From Pseudomonas parafulva (lineage in GTDB: Bacteria; Pseudomonadota; Gammaproteobacteria; Pseudomonadales; Pseudomonadaceae): a stretch of DNA of 64,000 nt. The translations under genes and the position numbers were made by a program. The notes under the pieces were generated by a model. It searched no databases. It was given only the letters and a program-made list of their open reading frames with translations, and had not been told where the DNA came from. The stretch is from assembly GCF_002021815.1 (NCBI RefSeq), contig NZ_CP019952.1, positions 527,001-591,000 on the forward strand. Reading direction: 5' to 3'. Shown here piece by piece: positions 58,111 to 64,000 of the stretch (positions are counted from its first letter, which is position 1; the number at the start of each line of letters is the position of its first letter).

Positions 58111-59478
58111 CTATGCCTGCGTCGCCACCCTTGCCCGCCGCATGATCAGGTTGTCGAGTACCCACATCAGCACCATCGACACCCCCACCAAGGGGAAAAC
58201 GAGCCCCAATGCCAGCATCACCACCACGGCCGTCTTCCAGCGCGGCAGGTCGTGGCGCAAGGGGGGAACGCCCAGGCCGCCTTCGGGCCGACGTTTCCAC
58301 CACATCACCAGGCCACTGACCGAACCCAGCAGAATCATCAGGCACACCAGCGCAATGACGATCTGGTTCAGCGGGCCGAACATCTTGCCCTCGTGCAGCA
58401 TGACCCCAAGTTCCGTGGCGCGGGCCACAGGGCTGTAGTCCTGCCAGCGCACATCGGCCAACACCTTACCGGTGTACTGGTCCACATGCAGGGTGGCGTC
58501 GTTGCGTGGGTCGTCGGCGAATACCGCGATGGTGAATACGCCGTCGGCTGTGGTTGGCCAGGTGATGCTGTAGCCCGGCTCCACCTGCCGCGCAGTGGCG
58601 ATGTCTTCGACCTGTTGCACGCTCACATTCGGTGCGGCCGGTTGGCTGGACATCGTGTGATGCCCGGCATGCTCGGCATGGGCGCCAGATTGAGGCATCG
58701 GCGTGTTCTCCATGGCCCAGGGCACGGTCTGGCGGTGAGCATGGTTGAGCTCGCGCGCCTGCTGGTCCGACTTCGGCACATCGTTCCACATCGCTACCGG
58801 AAAGCGGTTCCACAGATCGGCATATTGCTTGCCCCAGAACCCGGTCCAGGTCATGCCGCTGAGCAGCATCAACAGCAACAGCGCCGAACCCCAGAACCCA
58901 CTGACCGCATGCAGGTCGCGCCAGAACAGCCGGCCTCGGGCGGCCAGGCGCGGCCACAGCACGCCTGCGCCCAGGCGCCCGCGAGGCCACCACAGGTACA
59001 GGCCCGAAATCACCAGCACGATGCCCCAGCCTGCGGCCAGTTCCACCAGGCGATCGCCCAGGGTGCCCACCATCAATTCGCCGTGCAGGGCGCGGGCGAT
59101 GGCTTGCAGATTGCGCTTGCCGTCCTGCTCGCCGAGGATCTTGCCGCTGTACGGGTCGACGAACACGTTCAGCTCGCGGCCCTTTTCGTGCACCACGAAC
59201 TGCGCACTGCGCTGTGCGTTCAGTGGCGGCAGGTACTGGCCCACATGGCCTTCGGGGTGCGCCTTGCGCACTTCGGCCAGCATCACATCGGCCCCTTGGC
59301 GATGATGGCCGGCCTCAACCACCATCAGGTCGCGGTACAGCCATGGATCGAGCTGCGGCTTGAATAGGTATACCAGCCCGGTAAGGGCCAGCAGGATCAT
59401 GAATGGGGCCACGAACAGCCCTGCATAGAAATGCCAACGCCAGGCCAGGTTGTAGAATGAAACGCGTGTTCCTCTCAT
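58111..59478 (-). CDS. PepSY-associated membrane protein in copper gene set
   Basis: 455 residues of the PepSY-TM family (iron/copper uptake-associated). Starts MRGTRVSFYNLAWRWHFYAG with GGAGG upstream. Membrane segments at about 17-39, 145-165, 200-225, 380-400 and 425-445. Two PepSY-like domains are visible (ELNVFVDPYSGKILGEQDG; DATLHVDQYTGKVLADVRW). A His/Met-rich loop (HAEHAGHHTMSSQP, about 275-290) may bind copper. Last gene of the copper unit, 57 bp after the TonB receptor gene. Confidence 0.86.
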   Translation of the reverse strand: MRGTRVSFYNLAWRWHFYAGLFVAPFMILLALTGLVYLFKPQLDPWLYRDLMVVEAGHHRQGADVMLAEVRKAHPEGHVGQYLPPLNAQRSAQFVVHEKGRELNVFVDPYSGKILGEQDGKRNLQAIARALHGELMVGTLGDRLVELAAGWGIVLVISGLYLWWPRGRLGAGVLWPRLAARGRLFWRDLHAVSGFWGSALLLLMLLSGMTWTGFWGKQYADLWNRFPVAMWNDVPKSDQQARELNHAHRQTVPWAMENTPMPQSGAHAEHAGHHTMSSQPAAPNVSVQQVEDIATARQVEPGYSITWPTTADGVFTIAVFADDPRNDATLHVDQYTGKVLADVRWQDYSPVARATELGVMLHEGKMFGPLNQIVIALVCLMILLGSVSGLVMWWKRRPEGGLGVPPLRHDLPRWKTAVVVMLALGLVFPLVGVSMVLMWVLDNLIMRRARVATQA

Positions 59479-59535
59479 GGGAACCTCCAGGTAAACCCGC
59501 ACAGGGCGCGGTCACTGCCGCGCCCGCGGTGGATG

Positions 59536-61596
59536 TCAGAAGCTGAAATCGACTTTGGTCCAGACGCTCCGGCCGGGCTCATTGACCGGTTGAGGGTCGC
59601 TGGCCGGGTAGCCGAAACCGGCATTGCCCGCCAGGTTCAGGTGTTCGGCGTAGGTCTTGTCGAACAGATTGTCGACCCCTGCACTGAGTTTCAGATTTTT
59701 GCTCACCTTGTACGCGCCGTTGAGCGAGAACACCCCAAAACCTGCACTGGCGTCATAGTCTTTGCCAACCACATTGCCCTGGTTGCGGGCGATGCGGTTC
59801 TGCGCTGCGACCAGCCGCCAGAGCGCGCCTGCGCTCCATGCATCGCGGCTGTAGGTCAGGCCCAGGCGGCTTTCCAAGGGCGGCATCTGGGGCAGCGCCT
59901 TGCCATCGCTGCTGTTCTTGCCCCAGGCGTAGGCCAGTGTGGCATCGGCCTTCCAGGTATCGCTCAGCGAGTAGGCCGCACCCACTTCGCCACCCATGAT
60001 GCGGGCGTCGATGTTCTGCGCCTTCGAAGTCGCCATGCCCATCATGCCAGTGCGGTAGTCGAACAGGATGTAGTCGCGGATCTGCCCGACATAACCCGAA
60101 GCCCAGGCTTCCAACCGTTCGCTGCGGTACTGGACACCGAAGTCGAGCTGCGTCGTCTTCTCGGGCTCGATGCCGTCGAAGGCATTGACCGACCCGATGG
60201 GCGCTGTTTTAGGCGAAAACAGCTCCCAGTAGTCCGGGAAACGCTGGGCGTGCCCAAGGCCGATGTAGGCCGTTGCCGGCAGGGCTGCCATGTCGTGTTC
60301 ATAGCGCACGAAGCCGCTGGGCAGCGTGTCGGCGCGGGTGTCGTTGCGGGTCGGGCTGGCCTGGCGCAGATCCCGCGCCGACGCGCGGTCCAGGCGGGCG
60401 CCGGTGATGACCCGGTCGTCGCCGCTGAGCGACCAGGTCAGCTCGCCGAACACGCCGTAGTTGTGAAAATCGGCATCCTTGGTCCAGGCCTGGCCTTTGT
60501 GCGCATCCACGCCCATGCCGCCGCGCTGGCGATGCGCGTTGGTCTGTGCGTCGATACCGCTGATCAGCTGTACATCGGCCCAGCGCCAGGTCGCCTTGAG
60601 GCGTGCACCCATCGTGCGGCGGTCGACATTGCTGACCATCGGCATGCCCATCATGCCGCTGCCAGAGGGTGTGCGCAGGCTGTAGTTGTCCATCACATGG
60701 TCGGCATAGTTGTAATAGGCCTGGGCTTCGATCTTGTCGAGCACCTCGCCGAGGTTGGATTTTTCAAAGCGCAGGCCCAGGCTTTCACGCTTGAACTGCG
60801 AACCGTCCATGCCCCGACCGGCATAGCGCGCCTCCCCATCACCCTTGCCGGCGGTGAGTTCGAGCAACGTATCGGCATCGGGCGTCCAGCCCAGGGCGAC
60901 ATCGCCGTTCCATTTTTTCCAGCGCGACGGCACTGAATCGCCAGCCCCGTCATGGTAGTCACCGGCACGCGACTGATTGCCGACGAAACGGGCATAGGCC
61001 TGACTGTTGCCGACAGCAGCGTCCAGCACCTTGTCGAAGCGGCCGTTGGTGCCGGTGAGCAGGCTGGCATTGACGCGGCTGCCAAGGGTGCCGAATGCCT
61101 CGGGGTCACGCTCGAACAAGACGGTGCCTGCCGAACCGCCCGGCCCCCAGATCACGCTCTGCGGGCCCTTGATCACGGTCAGTCGGTCGTAGGTTTCCGG
61201 GGCGATGTAGGCGGTTGGGGCATCCATGCGGTTGGGGCAGGCGCCCAGCATCAGCCCACCATTGGTGAGGATGTTCAGCCGCGAGCCGAACATGCCGCGC
61301 AGTACCGGGTCGCCGTTGGTGCCGCCGGCACGAATGGCCGAAAAACCGGGAATGGTTTTCAGGTAATCGGCACCGTCACTGGCCGGCACGGGCTGGCGAG
61401 GGTCCTTGGGGTGGGTGACCACGGTCAGTGGCGAGCTGGGGGCGATGGCGGTGATGACCGTAGGGCCGAGCTCAGGTGCAGCGGATGAATGGCCAACGTG
61501 GCCTGGGTCTGCCGCCAGTGCGACAGGGGTCAGCAACGAGCCACACAGAGCGGCAATGGTCCCGCGCAGGGACAAAAGAGGGGTGCAGCCGGACAT
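59536..61596 (-). CDS. oprC: TonB-dependent copper receptor, OprC family
   Basis: Outer-membrane beta-barrel importer. 686 residues: signal peptide about 1-28, plug domain with YLKTIPGFSAIRAGGTNGDPVLRGMFGSRLNILTNG in part, NRMDAPTAYIAPETYDRLTVIKGPQSVIWGP in part, and a barrel ending in the aromatic VWTKVDFSF. Met-rich loops (MMGMPM near 310, GMMGMATSK near 515) suit Cu(I)/Cu(II). Situated between copper-chaperone and PepSY genes, which supports copper rather than siderophore transport. Confidence 0.92.
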   Translation of the reverse strand: MSGCTPLLSLRGTIAALCGSLLTPVALAADPGHVGHSSAAPELGPTVITAIAPSSPLTVVTHPKDPRQPVPASDGADYLKTIPGFSAIRAGGTNGDPVLRGMFGSRLNILTNGGLMLGACPNRMDAPTAYIAPETYDRLTVIKGPQSVIWGPGGSAGTVLFERDPEAFGTLGSRVNASLLTGTNGRFDKVLDAAVGNSQAYARFVGNQSRAGDYHDGAGDSVPSRWKKWNGDVALGWTPDADTLLELTAGKGDGEARYAGRGMDGSQFKRESLGLRFEKSNLGEVLDKIEAQAYYNYADHVMDNYSLRTPSGSGMMGMPMVSNVDRRTMGARLKATWRWADVQLISGIDAQTNAHRQRGGMGVDAHKGQAWTKDADFHNYGVFGELTWSLSGDDRVITGARLDRASARDLRQASPTRNDTRADTLPSGFVRYEHDMAALPATAYIGLGHAQRFPDYWELFSPKTAPIGSVNAFDGIEPEKTTQLDFGVQYRSERLEAWASGYVGQIRDYILFDYRTGMMGMATSKAQNIDARIMGGEVGAAYSLSDTWKADATLAYAWGKNSSDGKALPQMPPLESRLGLTYSRDAWSAGALWRLVAAQNRIARNQGNVVGKDYDASAGFGVFSLNGAYKVSKNLKLSAGVDNLFDKTYAEHLNLAGNAGFGYPASDPQPVNEPGRSVWTKVDFSF

Positions 61597-61658
61597 AATG
61601 ATTCCAGTCGATCAGTCGTGAGAAAACGCGAAGCGTTCAGGCTTCGTGCGCTAATGGG

Positions 61659-62090
61659 TCAAACACTGATCGAAACGGGCGGTGCGCGGCTGCGGGCGCC
61701 GGGGAAAACGGCCTGCCTGGCATGCCCGTGGCGCGTGGCAGGCTGAAGATGGACCTGAGGCAGGGCGGCTGCCAGGTTGAGGGGGCTGAGCGCCTGGGGC
61801 ACTGCAGGGCAGTTGAACAGCAGGCTGCAGTAGCCGCACTTCTCCCACATCACATGAAGCTGGCCGTCCTGGCTCGGGCCGTGATGAGCGTCGCCATGCT
61901 GATGAGCAGCCGGCATCGGCATGTCCATTGGCATGGTCATGCCGGCGCCATGGTGATCCATGGGCATCGACTGGGAAACCAGCGGCCCGATGAAAATCAT
62001 CCACATGGCGAACAGGCTCAGCCATCCGCCACCGGCGCGCCTGCGATCAGGGCGGGTGGTACGGGACTGGCGGTGTGGCGACGAGCGCAT
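61659..62090 (-). CDS. DUF2946 protein, His/Met-rich (copper gene set)
   Basis: 143 residues from ATG 62090 (GTG 62093 is also possible). One N-terminal membrane segment (LSLFAMWMIFIGPLVSQSM), then a His/Met-rich stretch MPMDHHGAGMTMPMDMPMPA and AAHQHGDAHHG, a CxxC at WEKCGYCSLL, and a Pro-rich tail. The CxxC and His/Met residues suggest periplasmic copper binding, an inference from composition and neighbours. Between the PCu(A)C gene and oprC. Confidence 0.78.
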   Translation of the reverse strand: MRSSPHRQSRTTRPDRRRAGGGWLSLFAMWMIFIGPLVSQSMPMDHHGAGMTMPMDMPMPAAHQHGDAHHGPSQDGQLHVMWEKCGYCSLLFNCPAVPQALSPLNLAAALPQVHLQPATRHGHARQAVFPGARSRAPPVSISV

Positions 62091-62109
62091 CACGCCCTGT
62101 CAGCGGCAG

Positions 62110-62589
62110 TCAGTGCTGATGAGCCTGCGGCTGGCCAGTCGGCGGTGCTTTCTGCACAGCCACTTGCACGGTGATGGGGCCGGCTTTCTCGAAGCGAAGG
62201 GTCAGCGGGAAGCGCTGGCCATCGGTCAGCAGGCTGCGATCCTTGGGCTGCATGAGCATCACATGGTAAGCGCTGGGTGCAAACACCAAATCCTTGCCTG
62301 CGGGCACTACCACGTTTGGCACTTGCTGCATGCGCATGGCACCGGCCGCGCTCATGGCGTGCTCGTGCAACTGGGTGTCATCGCTGATGGGGGACTCGGC
62401 GCTCAGCAGGCGGTCATCGGTGTTGCCATTGTTGTGCACCACGAAATACGCGGCGACGTTGGGGGCATTGGGCGGCAGCTGCAACGACCAGGGATGGGCG
62501 ATATGCAGGTCGCCCACGGTGTATTCGTGAGCATGGGCGAAAGCGGCGGGCAGCAGGAGGGCGGCCACGGCAAGGGCGTGCTTGAGCAT
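62110..62589 (-). CDS. Periplasmic copper chaperone PCu(A)C
   Basis: 159 residues from ATG 62589 (MLKHALAVAALLLPAAFAHA signal peptide). Cupredoxin-like PCu(A)C domain with the family copper motif H-x-M...M...H-x-M: LHEHAMSAAGAMRMQQVP followed by YHVMLMQPKD. A His-containing C-terminus (PQAHQH) may also bind metal. It can deliver Cu(I) to cytochrome oxidase or to transport partners. Central gene of the copper set; 19 bp before the DUF2946 start. Confidence 0.9.
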   Translation of the reverse strand: MLKHALAVAALLLPAAFAHAHEYTVGDLHIAHPWSLQLPPNAPNVAAYFVVHNNGNTDDRLLSAESPISDDTQLHEHAMSAAGAMRMQQVPNVVVPAGKDLVFAPSAYHVMLMQPKDRSLLTDGQRFPLTLRFEKAGPITVQVAVQKAPPTGQPQAHQH

Positions 62590-62636
62590 GATGAATGTCC
62601 CGATGGAATGAGGTTCAGGCAGGCGGCGTGAGACAC

Positions 62637-63026
62637 TCAGGCAAGCGGGGAGGCACGGGGGTTGAGCGCGGGCCTGAGCTGGCGCGGCGTAGGCGTGGGT
62701 GGCGCATCCAGCGACAGTGGGCCGGCAAGACGTGCAGGCGAGGCATGCAGCTGTAACGCTTGTCCGCCCAATGGTAGTGGCGGCGCGGCACCCAGGCAGC
62801 ACCAGCAGTGCATCGTGCTGGCGCTGTCATCGCTTTGCGGGCCCAGGTCGATCTTGGCCAGGGCCTGCACATCGACCTTGGCCTTGTTGGCCATGCTGGA
62901 ACAGAACGCCCCCCATAGCAGTTGCTCTGCCGGGCCTTTGGGCGCAGCAGAGGACAACGGCATGGCCAGCAGGTTGAACAGCACCGCTAGGCAGGCTATC
63001 CAGGCAATGTGCCGACGTGGGGGCAT
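62637..63026 (-). CDS. DUF2946 protein, first gene of copper set
   Basis: 129 residues: N-terminal signal-like segment (IAWIACLAVLFNLLAMPLSSA), then a Cys-rich site STMHCWCCLGAAPPLP (C-x-C-C) and a Pro-rich tail. A second, shorter DUF2946 member than the one at 61659-62090. GGAGAG lies upstream of ATG 63026. Its function is unknown; the metal site and the operon suggest copper handling in the periplasm. Confidence 0.78.
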   Translation of the reverse strand: MPPRRHIAWIACLAVLFNLLAMPLSSAAPKGPAEQLLWGAFCSSMANKAKVDVQALAKIDLGPQSDDSASTMHCWCCLGAAPPLPLGGQALQLHASPARLAGPLSLDAPPTPTPRQLRPALNPRASPLA

Positions 63027-63126
63027 GGAGAGATCCGGTCAGGAATCGTGGTGACTATTGTACGGCCGAGTATAAGCAAATTTGGCAGGGTGCGGTGACG
63101 TGACGCAGGTGGCGTGCCTGGCCGCT

Positions 63127-63155
63127 GGCTTCGCGATGCCTGGCACCGCGAAGCC
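63127..63155. terminator. Hairpin between SPFH gene and copper set
   Basis: GGCTTCGCG (63127-63135) and CGCGAAGCC (63147-63155) form a 9-bp stem with an 11-base loop, just after the minus-strand SPFH stop (63164). No strong T-run, so terminator function is tentative. Confidence 0.45.
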
Positions 63156-63163
63156 GTTCAGGT

Positions 63164-64000
63164 TCAGGCCTTGTTGCGGCCCATCAGGCCGCGTACGGTT
63201 TCCTGCAGATCGGCCGGCAGTACCACCACCTTGGCGTTATTGCTGCTCGCCAGGTTTTCCATGGCCCCGACGTAGCGCTCACCGAGCAGGTACATGGCCG
63301 GGACGGTTTCGTTGCCGACCGCGTCCTTGACCAGCGAGATGGCCCGCGCCGAGGCTTCGGCCAGGCTGATCTGCGCCTCGGCATCCAGCCGCGCGGCCTG
63401 CAGGCGCGCTTCGGCTTCGAGTACTGCCGCCTGCTTGGCGCCTTCGGCACGGGTGACGTCGGCCTTGCGCTCCCGCTCGGCGGCCGCCTGGCGTTCCATG
63501 GCCAGTTGCATGTTCTGGGACGGCTTGATGTCCTGGATTTCCACCGAGCGCACGGTCACGCCCCAGTCCTCGGTCTGCTCGGACATGGCCTCGCGCAGGC
63601 GCGCCTTGATTTGCTCGCGGCTGGAAAGGGCTTCGTCCAGGTCCATGGCGCCGACGATGGCGCGCAGGGACGTCATGGTCAGGCTGGTGACGGCAAAGGC
63701 GTAGTCCTGCACGCCATAAGACGCCTTCTGCGGGTCAACGACCTTGGCAAAGCACAGGGCGTTGGCGACGATGACGGCGTTGTCGCGGGTGATGATTTCC
63801 TGTTCCTGCACATCGAGGATGATGTCCTTGGTCGGCAGGCGATAGGCAACCACGTCCATGTAGGGGATGACGACGTTGAGGCCAGGCTTGAGGGTGGTGT
63901 GGTAGCGGCCCAGGCGCTCGACGATCCATTCCTCACCCTGGGGGACGATGCGTACCCCCTTGAACACGGTGATCAGGACGAACAGGGCGATGGCGCCGAC
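63164..64000 (-). CDS. Stomatin/band-7 (SPFH) membrane protein, cut by window edge
   Basis: 278 residues visible; the true start lies beyond the window, since the frame continues upstream with VGAIALFVLITVFKGVRIVP, a membrane anchor. The band-7 domain follows (VPQGEEWIVERLGRYHTTLKPGLN), then a coiled coil rich in Ala/Glu/Arg (QAAAERERKADVTRAEGAKQ) and a C-terminal segment ending LMGRNKA. Of the QmcA/stomatin-like type, often paired with an NfeD gene; the partner would be outside the window. Distinct from HflK/HflC at 7877-9924. Confidence 0.88.
   Translation of the reverse strand, partial: VGAIALFVLITVFKGVRIVPQGEEWIVERLGRYHTTLKPGLNVVIPYMDVVAYRLPTKDIILDVQEQEIITRDNAVIVANALCFAKVVDPQKASYGVQDYAFAVTSLTMTSLRAIVGAMDLDEALSSREQIKARLREAMSEQTEDWGVTVRSVEIQDIKPSQNMQLAMERQAAAERERKADVTRAEGAKQAAVLEAEARLQAARLDAEAQISLAEASARAISLVKDAVGNETVPAMYLLGERYVGAMENLASSNNAKVVVLPADLQETVRGLMGRNKA

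Overview
The window is high-GC gammaproteobacterial chromosome. Gene order and protein sequences point to the Pseudomonas putida group: queG/nnrD-tsaE-amiB-mutL-miaA-hfq-hflX-hflK-hflC-hisZ-purA, rnr-rlmB-rpsF-rpsR-rplI-dnaB, azu next to nadE-pncB, bra/liv next to these, urtABCDE, and P. putida-type interspersed palindromic repeats. No prophage, insertion sequence, CRISPR array or rRNA operon was seen. Both edges cut genes: queG on the left, and a stomatin/SPFH protein on the right.

Layout. 1-12.7 kb: tightly packed plus-strand housekeeping genes (NAD(P)HX repair, tRNA t6A and i6A modification, cell-wall amidase, mismatch repair, Hfq, ribosome-associated GTPase, FtsH-regulating HflKC, histidine and purine synthesis). 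12.9-17.5 kb: a chemoreceptor convergent with a minus-strand ferric-iron ABC importer that has no ATPase gene beside it. 17.7-18.1 kb: two tRNA-Leu(CAG) genes with their own promoter and terminator. 18.2-27.9 kb: RNase R/RlmB, an S6-S18-(membrane protein)-L9 operon, DnaB and a YgiQ radical SAM protein. 28-30.8 kb: azurin with an ANR-like box, a candidate 29-residue ORF, and NAD salvage genes pncB-nadE. 31.2-36.4 kb: branched-chain amino-acid importer braCDEFG behind a sigma-54 type promoter.

36.4-39.1 kb is the least ordinary stretch. It has a cluster of seven DnaA-box-like 9-mers in 411 bp, then a 255-aa short-chain dehydrogenase, then an inverted pair of about 225-bp repeats around twelve copies of a 7-bp repeat, then a long REP-type hairpin. 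39-50 kb is a mosaic of short transcription units: AGE-family isomerase, FabR-like repressor, a secreted protein with four exact-length 15-residue repeats, an AsmA-family protein, a ferritin-like protein, OsmE, PsiF, an AI-2E-family permease, a YegD-type Hsp70, and cbpA-cbpM behind a heat-shock type promoter. 50-55.7 kb is the urea importer urtABCDE plus a Pat-type acetyltransferase, again with a sigma-54 type promoter. 55.8-57.9 kb holds a DUF6124/DUF3077-like gene with a strongly structured leader, and a CycA permease. 58-63 kb is a minus-strand copper gene set (DUF2946, PCu(A)C chaperone, DUF2946, OprC-like TonB receptor, PepSY membrane protein).

Gene names come from recognising family motifs and neighbourhood by eye; no database search was run. 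Starts were chosen by ribosome binding sites, overlaps and family N-termini.
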